DNA of 64,000 bases from an uncultured bacterium (GTDB taxonomy: Bacteria > Cyanobacteriota > Vampirovibrionia > Gastranaerophilales > Gastranaerophilaceae), in NCBI GenBank assembly GCA_900319365.1, contig ONOE01000008.1:1-64000 (forward strand), written 5' to 3'. The notes under the pieces are model-generated. The model did no database searches. It saw nothing but the letters and a program-made list of their open reading frames with translations, and had not been told where the DNA came from. Within the stretch, counting starts at the first letter, position 1. Every line of letters begins with the position of its first letter. This document shows, one piece after another, positions 8,511-17,548 of the stretch. A program made the position numbers and the translations under genes.

Positions 8511-9401
8511 TTAGTTTTCTTCTTTATACCCGAAACTTTTGAGTATATTATCTTTTTTACGCCAATCTTTTTCGACTTTAACTTCAAGTCCGAGGAATAC
8601 TTTTTTCTCTATGATTTTTTCTAAATCCAGTCTTGCTTCGGTGCCGATTTTTTTCAACAATTGTCCGCCTTTGCCTATCAGTATGCCTTTTTGGCTTTTG
8701 GTTTCGCAATAAATTGTTGCATAAATTTTATCTATATCTTCAAGTTCTGAATATTTATCAATCTTTACGGCAACCGAGTGAGGAATTTCATCAGATGTAT
8801 TTAAAAGAATTTTTTCCCTTATAATTTCTTCCGCAACATCACGCATGGTTTCGTCCGTTACAACATCTTCCGGATATAAAATGTCGCCCTCAGGAAGTTT
8901 TTTATAAATATTATTTAATAACGTATCAATATTTCTGCCCGTTTTGGCAGATATTTTAACAACAGGCAGATTTTTATCAAACATGGTTTTGTAACTCAAA
9001 AGGTTTTCTTCCACAATCTCGTGCTTTTTGATTTTATCAACTTTGTTCATGACAATTATCACGGGGATATTTGTTTTTAAAAGATTTCTTGCAATCCATT
9101 TATCGCCTTTTCCCGCACTTGTCGAGCCGTCAACCAGAAAAAGTATCAAATCCGCATCAGGCAAAGCTATTTTAGCTTCATCGAGCAAAAATTCACCTAG
9201 CTTGTTTAAAGGTTTATGAACCCCCGGAGTATCTACAAAAACAATCTGACCATGACTGTCGGTTAAAATTCCTTTAATTCTTTTTCTTGTAGTTTGCGCT
9301 TTATCCGTTGCAATTACAATTTTTTGTCCGAGAATTTTATTTAAAAGGGTAGATTTCCCGACATTCGGGCGCCCTATTATTGTTACAAAACCGCTTTTCA
9401 T
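8511..9401 (-). CDS. era: GTPase Era
   Basis: Ribosome-assembly GTPase that binds the 3' end of 16S rRNA. Start placed at the ATG at 9401 (MKSGFVTIIGRPNVGKST), giving 296 residues; the upstream TTG extension is unlike the family. G1 is GRPNVGKST (10-18), G3 is DTPG, G4 is NKVD and G5 is SAKTG; the C-terminal KH domain has GKGGQLLKKIG followed by ARLDLEKII. Complete. The start codon lies 6 bases downstream of an extended -10 on the same strand, with no Shine-Dalgarno, so the message appears leaderless. Confidence 0.95.
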   Translation of the reverse strand: MKSGFVTIIGRPNVGKSTLLNKILGQKIVIATDKAQTTRKRIKGILTDSHGQIVFVDTPGVHKPLNKLGEFLLDEAKIALPDADLILFLVDGSTSAGKGDKWIARNLLKTNIPVIIVMNKVDKIKKHEIVEENLLSYKTMFDKNLPVVKISAKTGRNIDTLLNNIYKKLPEGDILYPEDVVTDETMRDVAEEIIREKILLNTSDEIPHSVAVKIDKYSELEDIDKIYATIYCETKSQKGILIGKGGQLLKKIGTEARLDLEKIIEKKVFLGLEVKVEKDWRKKDNILKSFGYKEEN

Positions 9402-9407
9402 AGGATT

Positions 9408-9416
9408 ATTGTAACA
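9408..9416 (-). promoter_or_regulatory. Extended -10 of era
   Basis: Read leftward: TGtTACAAT, then 6 bases (AATCCT) and the era ATG at 9401. No recognisable ribosome binding site. Confidence 0.5.
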
Positions 9417-9510
9417 TAAATTTACCAAATATTAACAAAGTAGCAAAATTTTTTATTCTGGTCTATTATATTTAATATAGTGTAGTTTCTAAAATTATAT
9501 AGCAGGGAAT

Positions 9511-11565
9511 ATGATAAATAAAAAAATTATAACAGTAGCCGCTCTTTCGACTGTCTTGATTGTCGGAAATTCAGTATTGGCAAGCTCGAGTGATTTGCTT
9601 CGTATGGATTTAAAAAAGGCTGCATCTGACGATACGGTTGACGTAACATTCTACACAACGGGATCATCTTCAAATAATACCGTTGTTACAAGAAAATCGG
9701 GCAACACTTATGTTGTATTGTTACCGAATGTTGCGGGAAATCAATCTGTTGTTCCGTCATTGGGCGGAGTAAAAGATTATATAACCGATGTAAAAATTAA
9801 AAACGTTGATGACGGCATAGGCGGCTATACAAAAGTTACATTCAGCACGACAAAACCTGTTAAAATTCATACCTACTCTAAAAAGACGGCTCCTCTAACA
9901 AAAGCTCAGCAGGAATATAAGTCTTTAATTGCTCAAAACAGCAAATATGATCCGAATAGGAAAATGGAAAATTTCAAAAAGACGTCTGCTCCTGCTATTC
10001 GCCAAACTCCCGTTGCGAATAAAAATAACGTAAAAGCTGCCAATTCTAATGTAACAGCAGCTAAAAAACCGCAACAAGCAGCTTCTCAAACTAAAAATAA
10101 TAATATAAATAAAAACAATATATTAAATACAGTTGCAAAACATACCCCGATTATTAATCAAAACACACTAAAAACACCCGTAAAACGGGTAAAAGAACAA
10201 CCTGTTAATAAGGTTAAAATTGCACAAAATACTACCTCGAAACCTGATGTGCAAAAACCTGTAATTCCCGCACCTGTAGCAGATCTCGCAAATAATATTT
10301 CTAAGCAGGTAAATAATAATGCGGCAACAACAGACAAAACAGCTAAAAAAGCAAATACTTCTGCAAAAAATACAAAAAATATTAAAACTACACAAAATAA
10401 CAAAGTAAAAGTTAAAACAGAATCCAAAGGAATACCGTTTATCCCTATTGCGGGCGCATTGTCCGTTGTCGGTCTGTTTGTTCTGGGCTGGTTCTTTAAC
10501 TTAATTGCACGTGCTGCGGGCAAAAATTCCAACAAATTGAAAGAATATTTAGCCAATTACAATTCTAACCAAAGCGCAAACAATAACGATTATTATAACA
10601 AAATCGCAAATGATGATAATTTAAGCTGGCAAGAGAAATACAAACTCTATTCTGAAAAACAAAATGATGAAGTAAAAAATAAGCCCGAAACCGACGTATC
10701 TTATGTCGCAGGCTTAAACAGCTCTAAAGGTGTAATTGTTCCCGATGATTTGAATAAAAGAGTTGCTCAAATGGAGCATGCCCTTTCTCAAACACCTGAC
10801 GTTAAACCTCCCAAGACTGTTTCAAAAGAAGTTCAATCAGAAGATGATGCAATCACACAATCTATGTCCGGTTTGAAATTGAAATCTTTTGCAAAGCATA
10901 TTAATTTGAATGAAACAAACCGTGAACAGGTATTTAAGACAAGCCATAAACACAGCGAGCCTTTAAAAGAAGGTCAATTCGTTAAATTGAAACCGTCTGC
11001 ATTGTCAATGAGCCATAGAAATGTTGCTTACTCTGGCTTTAACATTTCAGATTTGGTCAGAACAGGCAGAAAATACCTTAATCCGAACCAAGAGGAGTCA
11101 AATATGAGTAAGAAAAAAGAACAGTATAAAATGTCATCATTGAATGAATATTTAGATATTCTTGATTCAGAAAACTCAAGCAGCGCATCTGATGTTGAAC
11201 AAATTTCATCTCTTGTTCCGAAACAGAGCCGCAACATGATGGGTATTACCAATCCGATGGCAGGAAAAAGATCTTCTTTCAAACATTCTTCTCAAAAGTC
11301 AGAATTAAGCAATAATATTTCCGTTAAATCAAAATATAATATCGACGGCGAAAAAAGTATCTTAGCGATTGAGCTTGACGGAATTTCGGCAATCATCGGC
11401 AAGGTCGGCGAAAATATTTCGGTATTAAAGAAATTTGATAAAGTAGTAAATAAACCTTTGCAGGTAAGACGTGATTACGGGAATGTTTATATTGTAAAAA
11501 TGGGCGGATTCAAATGTCTGGTAGATGTTTCCGACAGCAAGATGGGAACCCTGCTTGAAATTTAA
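9511..11565 (+). CDS. AMIN-like envelope protein with central membrane segment
   Basis: 684 residues. A Sec signal (residues 1-24, ending VLASSS) leads to an AMIN-like beta domain (about 28-125: VDVTFYTTGSSSNNTVV, TYVVLLPNV, YTKVTFSTTKPVKIHTYS), the cell-wall or secretin-associated module common in cyanobacterial AmiC and PilQ proteins. Residues 130-305 are low complexity, rich in Asn, Lys, Thr and Pro. A single membrane helix follows (about 308-332: IPFIPIAGALSVVGLFVLGW), so the last 350 residues should be cytoplasmic; they end in a beta domain (ILAIELDGISAIIGKVGENISVL). The layout would link the cell wall to the cytoplasm. Possible pilus-associated role is inference. The solute-binding protein gene begins 19 bases downstream. 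Confidence 0.75.
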   Translation: MINKKIITVAALSTVLIVGNSVLASSSDLLRMDLKKAASDDTVDVTFYTTGSSSNNTVVTRKSGNTYVVLLPNVAGNQSVVPSLGGVKDYITDVKIKNVDDGIGGYTKVTFSTTKPVKIHTYSKKTAPLTKAQQEYKSLIAQNSKYDPNRKMENFKKTSAPAIRQTPVANKNNVKAANSNVTAAKKPQQAASQTKNNNINKNNILNTVAKHTPIINQNTLKTPVKRVKEQPVNKVKIAQNTTSKPDVQKPVIPAPVADLANNISKQVNNNAATTDKTAKKANTSAKNTKNIKTTQNNKVKVKTESKGIPFIPIAGALSVVGLFVLGWFFNLIARAAGKNSNKLKEYLANYNSNQSANNNDYYNKIANDDNLSWQEKYKLYSEKQNDEVKNKPETDVSYVAGLNSSKGVIVPDDLNKRVAQMEHALSQTPDVKPPKTVSKEVQSEDDAITQSMSGLKLKSFAKHINLNETNREQVFKTSHKHSEPLKEGQFVKLKPSALSMSHRNVAYSGFNISDLVRTGRKYLNPNQEESNMSKKKEQYKMSSLNEYLDILDSENSSSASDVEQISSLVPKQSRNMMGITNPMAGKRSSFKHSSQKSELSNNISVKSKYNIDGEKSILAIELDGISAIIGKVGENISVLKKFDKVVNKPLQVRRDYGNVYIVKMGGFKCLVDVSDSKMGTLLEI

Positions 11566-11583
11566 TCGCATTAAACCGATAAA

Positions 11584-12777
11584 ATGTTAAAAAAAATAAT
11601 TGTATACACATGTTTAATTATAGGATTGGGAGCTTTGATTTTGGGGACATTGTCCCGCAAATCGGATAATTTTGAGCATATTCAATTTGCATCATGGGGT
11701 TCAGAATCAGAAGTAAACATTCTTAAACCGATTATAAAAGACTTTGAAAATAAAAATAATGGAATAAAAGTCGATTTTATGTATATTCCGCAAAATTATT
11801 TTCAAAAACTTCATCTTCTGTTTGCCTCAAACACTCCGCCTGACGTTGTATTCATAAATAATTTAAATTTGCCCGTATTTGCAAATGCAGGTATGCTTGA
11901 AGATTTGACCCCGTATTCTGAGGATTTTGAGTCTGATAAATATTTCCCGCAATCTTTAAAATCACTTAGTTGGCATGGGATATTGTACGCTATACCAAGA
12001 GATGTTTCAAATACTGTAGTTTTTTATAACAAATATTTATTCAAAAAATACGGCGTACCTTATCCGCAAAATAACTGGGATTTAAACGATTTACTAAATA
12101 AAGCGGTCAGAATTTCACACCCGCAAAATCAAATCTACGGAATATCATTTGACGAATTGCCGCTTTTATATTTACCGTACCTGCTGGCATACGGTGGTTG
12201 GAGCAAAGAAGATACCCTAAATTACTTTAAAAAAGATGTCCTAAACAAAATACCGAATAAAAAAGGACTACAATTTTATGCAAATTTAAGAAAAAAATAC
12301 CACGCAGCACCCTCAAAAAGCGAAATCGCAAGCGCTACATCAGCTCAAATGTTTTTGCAGGGGAAAATCGCAATGCAGGTATCAGGACGTTGGCTTGTAC
12401 CAAAATACAGACAAGAAGCAAAATTTGACTGGGATATTGTGCAATTTCCGTCCGCAAATAAAAGCACAAAAAGCAAAGTCTTTATGGATTCATCAGGTTG
12501 GGCAATCTCAAAAAATTCAAAACATAAAAAAGCTGCTCTAAAACTTATTATGTATCTGTCATCAAAAGAAAGTTCTCAAAGATTTTCGGAAACAGGCTTG
12601 ATAGTGCCTGCAAGAAAAGACTGCGCATATTCAAAATATTTTTTTGATAAACAGATGCCGCACAATTCTAAAGCATTTTTAGATGCGGCACAAAACTCAG
12701 TACCAACCCCCGTTACACTTGATTATCCCGAAATTACGGATTCTTTGAAAAGCAGGGTCGAACATTTATTTAACTAA
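11584..12777 (+). CDS. Extracellular solute-binding protein, family 1
   Basis: 397 residues. N-terminal signal-like helix (IIVYTCLIIGLGALILGTL) with no proper lipobox, so either cleaved or a membrane anchor. The mature part is a type of periplasmic binding fold used by sugar ABC importers: IQFASWGSESEVNILKPIIKDFENKN, PPDVVFINNLNLPVFANAGMLEDLTPY, AIPRDVSNTVVFYNKYLFKKYGVPYP and WAISKNSKHKKAALKLIMYLSS. No permease or ATPase gene is beside it, so it is an orphan in this window. Transport of an oligosaccharide or similar is the family norm; the ligand is unknown. No clear ribosome binding site; it follows the AMIN-like gene by 18 bases and is probably cotranscribed. Confidence 0.85.
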   Translation: MLKKIIVYTCLIIGLGALILGTLSRKSDNFEHIQFASWGSESEVNILKPIIKDFENKNNGIKVDFMYIPQNYFQKLHLLFASNTPPDVVFINNLNLPVFANAGMLEDLTPYSEDFESDKYFPQSLKSLSWHGILYAIPRDVSNTVVFYNKYLFKKYGVPYPQNNWDLNDLLNKAVRISHPQNQIYGISFDELPLLYLPYLLAYGGWSKEDTLNYFKKDVLNKIPNKKGLQFYANLRKKYHAAPSKSEIASATSAQMFLQGKIAMQVSGRWLVPKYRQEAKFDWDIVQFPSANKSTKSKVFMDSSGWAISKNSKHKKAALKLIMYLSSKESSQRFSETGLIVPARKDCAYSKYFFDKQMPHNSKAFLDAAQNSVPTPVTLDYPEITDSLKSRVEHLFN

Positions 12778-12812
12778 AAAAAGCGGACACTTATTAAAAG
12801 GAGCCCGCTTTA
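12778..12812. terminator. Hairpin between convergent genes
   Basis: AAAGCGG and CCGCTTT pair across an 18-base loop, with A- and T-rich flanks on both sides, between the stop codons of the solute-binding protein and the next leftward gene. Could end both transcripts. Confidence 0.4.
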
Positions 12813-12829
12813 ACATAAAATCTTTTTTA

Positions 12830-13219
12830 TTAACTTTTCATTGATTTTATGATGTCATCAATATTTACATCAGGTATAGATTTAATCTTTTCATACATAG
12901 CATCAGCTTTTTGGCAAAGCTTATTGATAAATTTCATCGGCGTTTCGATAAACGGAAGTTGTGTATAGTCTTTCATTTTATACCCGAGAGGATTGTTTGT
13001 TGTATAAACGATTCTGCCTTCTAATCTGTTTTTCCCGTGTCCGAAAAGTATAACGTCAACAGGATTATCTTTTTGTTTTTCTATAATCTTGCTGAAATCA
13101 AGCCAATCTTGCGGCTTTAAAACCCTTCTTAAAACATCTTCTGCGCCCGAACCGTTACAAATACCGGTAAAAGATTGTTGCGGCTTTGTACATTGATTAT
13201 TTATAGCACTTACCTGCAT
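12830..13219 (-). CDS. Lineage-specific small protein with SFTG N-terminal motif
   Basis: 129 residues from the ATG at 13219, chosen for AAGGAG 7 bases upstream; the longer frame to 13264 is unlikely. The N-terminus reads MQVSAINNQC then QQSFTGICNG, a short polar leader ending in SFTG. The core, VLKPQDWLDFSKIIEKQKDN followed by PVDVILFG (residues 33-60), aligns with residues 31-64 of the protein at 59933 (shared F-x3-I/L-E-K and KDNPV), so the two form a paralogous family. The C-terminal half is helical (INKLCQKADAMYEKIKSI). No signal peptide or membrane segment. Function unknown. Confidence 0.7.
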   Translation of the reverse strand: MQVSAINNQCTKPQQSFTGICNGSGAEDVLRRVLKPQDWLDFSKIIEKQKDNPVDVILFGHGKNRLEGRIVYTTNNPLGYKMKDYTQLPFIETPMKFINKLCQKADAMYEKIKSIPDVNIDDIIKSMKS

Positions 13220-13354
13220 GAATTTACTCCTTGTTTTATGACTACAATAACATATAACGCACATAAAAAATATTTTTGCTATTATTTGCCTTGATTATGA
13301 GTTATATTTAAATTATTATTATAATGCAATAAGGAAGAAATTAAAGAGGGAAAA

Positions 13355-14620
13355 ATGCTTGATATTAAATTAATAAGGGAAAATCCTGAAAAAATAAACG
13401 AACTTTTAAAAAGAAGAAATCCGCAATGGTCAATTGACGAGGTTTTGCAAATAGATGAAGAAAGAAGAAAAATTCAGACAAAAGCAGATGAACTTCGTGC
13501 AAAAAGGAAATCCGAATCTCAAAAAGTCGGAATGATGAAGAAAAACGGCGAAAATACCAACAAATTGCAAGAAGAAATCAGATATCTTGCAGTTGAAATA
13601 AAGGAACTTGAAGAAAAACAAAACGAACTTGATGCAAAGCAAAGAGATGTTCTTCTTCATATCCCCAACATTCCCGATGAAACAACACCCATCGGAAAAT
13701 CGGAAGATGATAACGTAGTTGTATCAACATGGGGTGAGCCTACAAAATTCGATTTCAAACCCCTTGCGCATTGGGATTTGTGCGAAGCTAAAGGGCTTGT
13801 TGATTTTGAAAGAGGCGTAAAACTTTCTCAATCAAGATTTGTGCTTTATAGAGGTAAAGGAGCAAAACTTGAAAGAGCCATTATCAACTTCTTCCTTGAT
13901 GAACATACACAAAATCAGGGCTATGAAGAAATATTACCTCCCTTTATGGCAAATGCGGCAACAATGACAGGAACAGGACAATTACCGAAATTTAAAGAAG
14001 ATATGTATAAATGCGAAAACGAAGATTTATACTTAATTCCGACAGCAGAAGTTCCCGTTACAAATATTTATTCAAACGAAATTTTATCTGAAGATGATTT
14101 GCCTAAATATATGACGGCTTATACACCTTGTTTCAGACGTGAAGCAGGTTCGGCAGGGAAAGACACCAGAGGTTTAATCAGAGTTCACCAATTCAATAAA
14201 GTAGAAATGGTTAAATACACCACTCCCGAAACTTCAAAACAGGAGCACGAAAAATTAACCGAGGACGGCGAAAGAATGCTTCAACTTTTGGGACTTCCTT
14301 ATAGAAGGGTTTCATTATGCACGGCTGATATCGGTTTCAGCGCAAACAAATGCTGGGATTTAGAAGTTTGGCTTCCGTCATACAACGATTACAAAGAAAT
14401 TTCAAGCTGTTCGAATTATGGCGATTATCAGGCTCGCAGAGCAAATATTCGTTATAAAGAAAAAGCAACGGGCAAAACAAGATTTGTACACACTATTAAC
14501 GGATCGGGTCTTGCCGTCGGCAGAACATTTGCAGCAATCGTAGAAAACTTCCAGTTAGAGGACGGAACAATCATAATTCCTGAAGTTCTTAGAAAATATA
14601 CGGGATTTGACAGAATCTAG
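13355..14620 (+). CDS. serS: Seryl-tRNA synthetase
   Basis: Charges tRNA-Ser. 421 residues, normal length. The N-terminal coiled-coil arm (about 28-105, two charged helices) that grips the long variable arm of tRNA-Ser is clear. The class II catalytic core shows motif 2 ([20 protein letters not shown]) and motif 3 ([18 protein letters not shown]) with the serine-binding TAEVP stretch. AGAGGG precedes the ATG. It is followed by proB-proA on the same strand with 40-base gaps, so the three may be cotranscribed. Confidence 0.97.
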   Translation: MLDIKLIRENPEKINELLKRRNPQWSIDEVLQIDEERRKIQTKADELRAKRKSESQKVGMMKKNGENTNKLQEEIRYLAVEIKELEEKQNELDAKQRDVLLHIPNIPDETTPIGKSEDDNVVVSTWGEPTKFDFKPLAHWDLCEAKGLVDFERGVKLSQSRFVLYRGKGAKLERAIINFFLDEHTQNQGYEEILPPFMANAATMTGTGQLPKFKEDMYKCENEDLYLIPTAEVPVTNIYSNEILSEDDLPKYMTAYTPCFRREAGSAGKDTRGLIRVHQFNKVEMVKYTTPETSKQEHEKLTEDGERMLQLLGLPYRRVSLCTADIGFSANKCWDLEVWLPSYNDYKEISSCSNYGDYQARRANIRYKEKATGKTRFVHTINGSGLAVGRTFAAIVENFQLEDGTIIIPEVLRKYTGFDRI

Positions 14621-14660
14621 AATTATATTTTTTATGTTGTAAGAAGGTAATATTGGTCTT

Positions 14661-15809
14661 ATGAAAAGAACGGAATTTATTAAAGCAAAGAGAATTGTCG
14701 TAAAATTCGGAACAAATGTGCTCAGAAACGACGACGGGTATATTTCTTTGCCGAGGGTTTATACTTTTATTGAAGATATAGCCCGCCTTGTAAAATCAGG
14801 AAAAGAAGTCATTGTCGTAACTTCCGGCGCAGTAAGTCTGGGCAAAAAGCGTTTGGGGCTTGAAGATACTTCAGGGACGGCTCTTAAACAGGCATGCGCA
14901 GCAATAGGACAGGGCAAATTGATGTCTATCTATGAAAACGGTTTTGATGCGTACGGTTTAACCGCTGCACAGATTCTTTTAACCGAAGATGATTTTTCAA
15001 TTCGCCAGAAATATTTAAGCATAAGAACAACATTTAACAAATTGCTTGAACTCGGTGTAATTCCGATTATAAACCAGAATGATACCGTATCGACATTGGA
15101 TGTTGCACTAAGATATGTCAAAGAGGATATGCAGGTTTGCTTTTCCGATAACGATAAATTGTCTGCACTTGTTGCAAGTGAACTTGATGCGGGGCTGTTG
15201 ATTATCTTATCAGATATTGACGGATTATATGATGATAACCCTAAGACTAATCCTGATGCAAAACTGATTAAATCCGTAAAAAAAGTTGATGACAATATTA
15301 TGGCTCTTGCTTCGGGCGCATCCGACGGCGGCAGAGGAGGAATGGCTACAAAATTGCAAGCAGCCAAACTTGTTACCCGTTTCGGCGGAAAAGTCCTCAT
15401 TGCAAACGGCAAAATACCTTATGTTATTAAAAGAATTTTTGACGGTGAAGATTTGGGTACAATGTTTTTACCGTCTGATAAGAATTTGTCCGACAAAAAG
15501 CGCTGGATAGGCTATGCAACAAATATTACGGGAAAAATTGTCGTAAATGACGGCGCTAAAAAAGCGTTAATTTCTCAGGATAAAAGCCTTTTGCCTATCG
15601 GAGTTGTTAAAATTAAAAACACGTTTGGCAAAGGAGATGTCGTATCTATCCTTGATGAGCAGGGCTGCGAATTTGCAAGGGGAATTGTTAACTATAATTC
15701 GGACTCATGCAAAAAAATTCTAGGCAGCCACTCGGATAACATAGCTGATATCCTCGGATTTAAAAATTACGATGCAATTATTACAAGGGATAATATTACA
15801 ATTCTGTAA
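14661..15809 (+). CDS. proB: Glutamate 5-kinase with PUA domain
   Basis: First step of proline synthesis: ATP-dependent phosphorylation of glutamate. 382 residues. The amino acid kinase domain (about 1-265) has RIVVKFGTNVL at the N-terminus, VTSGAVSLG, QNDTV, FSDNDKLSALVA and the SDGGRGGMATKLQAA loop. A C-terminal PUA domain (about 285-365: ITGKIVVNDGAKKALISQDK and IVNYNSDSCKKILG) is present as in the long form of the enzyme. proA follows after 28 bases. AAGGT is upstream of the ATG at moderate distance. Confidence 0.96.
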   Translation: MKRTEFIKAKRIVVKFGTNVLRNDDGYISLPRVYTFIEDIARLVKSGKEVIVVTSGAVSLGKKRLGLEDTSGTALKQACAAIGQGKLMSIYENGFDAYGLTAAQILLTEDDFSIRQKYLSIRTTFNKLLELGVIPIINQNDTVSTLDVALRYVKEDMQVCFSDNDKLSALVASELDAGLLIILSDIDGLYDDNPKTNPDAKLIKSVKKVDDNIMALASGASDGGRGGMATKLQAAKLVTRFGGKVLIANGKIPYVIKRIFDGEDLGTMFLPSDKNLSDKKRWIGYATNITGKIVVNDGAKKALISQDKSLLPIGVVKIKNTFGKGDVVSILDEQGCEFARGIVNYNSDSCKKILGSHSDNIADILGFKNYDAIITRDNITIL

Positions 15810-15837
15810 TCATTCCGACAAAATAGGGTAAGCAAAC

Positions 15838-17094
15838 ATGGAATTTATTGATATTGCAAAAAACGCAAAAAAAGCTTCGCTTGAAGCCGCAAAACTTGAT
15901 ACCGAAACAAAAAACAAAGCTTTAAAAAGTATTGCGGATAATCTTGAAAAGCACACAGATGAAATATTTGAGGCAAATAAGCAGGATTTAGAAAATGCAC
16001 AGCTGCTTGTACAAGACGGAGAATTATCGCAATCGGCTTATCACAGACTAAAACTTGATATCCCCAAAATGAGGGATATGATTCAAGGAGTTCGTGATGT
16101 TGCATCTCTTGATGATCCGATAGGAAAAGTTATGCTAAAAAGGGAGCTTGATAAAGGCTTAGTATTAGAAAAAATTTCTTGTCCCATCGGGGTATTGGGG
16201 ATTATTTTTGAGGCACGACCTGACGTTATTTCCCAGATTTCTTCACTTGCCATTAAATCTTCTAATGCCGTAATTTTAAAAGGCGGGAAAGAAGCAATAA
16301 ATACAAATAAAAAAATTATGGAAATAATGACAAATGCGCTGGATAGTGTTGACGGATTTCCTAAAAATGTCATACAGCAGGTATTTTCACATGATGATAT
16401 TTCTCAAATGCTGCAATGCGACAAATATATCAACCTTATTATCCCCAGAGGCAGCAACAAACTTGTTCAATACATAAAAGAAAATACAAAAATTCCAGTT
16501 CTCGGGCACGCAAGCGGAATTTGTCATATTTTTGTAGATAAAAGCGCTGATTTAGATACCGCAATAAGAATTATAACCGATGCCAAAACACAATACCCGA
16601 GCGCTTGCAATTCGGTTGAAACACTTTTAATACACAAAGATTTCCCTAAAATTGACGAACTTCTTGCATCTTTGCAATTGTCGGAAATCAAACTTGTATT
16701 CAAGCCCGAAGGCTGGGATATCGAATACGGGGATAAAATTCTTGCTGTTAAATATGTTGAAAATATTGATGAAGCGATAAAACACATAAATACATACGGC
16801 TCAGGGCACACAGATTGCATTATCACGCAGGATAACAATAACGCCGAAAAATTTATGAATGAAGTAGATTCATCAGGCGTTTATTGGAACGCTTCAACAA
16901 GATTTGCCGACGGTTTCCGCTACGGATTCGGAGCAGAAGTCGGAATTTCAACAAACAAAACCCACGCAAGAGGACCTGTCGGGCTCGAAGGGCTGACAAT
17001 TTATAAGTATAAATTGATTGGCAACGGACAGGTTGTTGATGATTACGTAAAAGGCGTAAAACATTTCCACCACAAAGATTTACCTTGCGAATAG
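15838..17094 (+). CDS. proA: Gamma-glutamyl phosphate reductase
   Basis: NADPH-dependent reduction of glutamyl phosphate to glutamate semialdehyde, second step of proline synthesis. 418 residues, full length. Aldehyde dehydrogenase fold: the segment GVLGIIFEARPDVISQI, the substrate-binding ILKGGKEAINTNK, IIPRGSNKLVQYI, and the catalytic Cys in YPSACNSVETLLIH. The end has STNKTHARGPVGLEGLTIYKY. Pairs with proB directly upstream; proC is not in the window. Confidence 0.97.
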   Translation: MEFIDIAKNAKKASLEAAKLDTETKNKALKSIADNLEKHTDEIFEANKQDLENAQLLVQDGELSQSAYHRLKLDIPKMRDMIQGVRDVASLDDPIGKVMLKRELDKGLVLEKISCPIGVLGIIFEARPDVISQISSLAIKSSNAVILKGGKEAINTNKKIMEIMTNALDSVDGFPKNVIQQVFSHDDISQMLQCDKYINLIIPRGSNKLVQYIKENTKIPVLGHASGICHIFVDKSADLDTAIRIITDAKTQYPSACNSVETLLIHKDFPKIDELLASLQLSEIKLVFKPEGWDIEYGDKILAVKYVENIDEAIKHINTYGSGHTDCIITQDNNNAEKFMNEVDSSGVYWNASTRFADGFRYGFGAEVGISTNKTHARGPVGLEGLTIYKYKLIGNGQVVDDYVKGVKHFHHKDLPCE

Positions 17095-17132
17095 ATGATT
17101 TAAAAGATTAAACGCTGACAGCAATTGGAAAT

Positions 17133-17411
17133 TTAGTTTGCAACTGCTGTTTTGCTTTCTTTATACTGTTTCAAACAGCATGCCAGTTGATCGGGACAGC
17201 TTGTTGTTTTTCCGCCGCATTGAATACCGTTCAAGCGTTCTATGACATCATCAATTTCCATACCTTTTATCAAGCTTTTTATGCCTTTTAAATTGCCGTT
17301 ACAACCGCCCATGAAATCGGCATCAACAATTTTGCCGTCCTCTACTACTATTTGCATTGCTCTACAGCATGTGCCTTGCGGCTGATATTGTATTACTTCC
17401 TGTTTGCTCAT
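17133..17411 (-). CDS. TSCPD-domain protein (TIGR03905 type)
   Basis: 92 residues, Cys-rich. Sequence order: GTCCRAMQIVVEDGKIVDAD, FMGGCNGNLKGIKSLIKGM, then IQCGGKTTSCPDQLACCLKQ. The C-terminal T-S-C-P-D motif defines the domain found at the end of some ribonucleotide reductases and as free small proteins. The six cysteines may bind metal or a cluster; the job of the stand-alone form is not known. A short A-T-rich gap with AAAGGATTT precedes the ATG. It converges with proA and is divergent from the giant gene at 17549. Confidence 0.87.
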   Translation of the reverse strand: MSKQEVIQYQPQGTCCRAMQIVVEDGKIVDADFMGGCNGNLKGIKSLIKGMEIDDVIERLNGIQCGGKTTSCPDQLACCLKQYKESKTAVAN

Positions 17412-17548
17412 TTCTAAATCCTTTTTCTTATATTATTTTTTACTACGACATTATAGCAGTAAAATCGACAAATTTTTGATTTGTAAATTTTTTCTTAATG
17501 TTTTAGTAAAAATACGCAAAAAATATTTTTTGATGTTTTAAAGCAAGC

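Noticed and set aside
10158-10556. Leftward open frame inside the AMIN-like gene
   Set aside because: Low-complexity Lys/Asn coding read backwards gives Phe/Leu-rich frames; no promoter or start signal.
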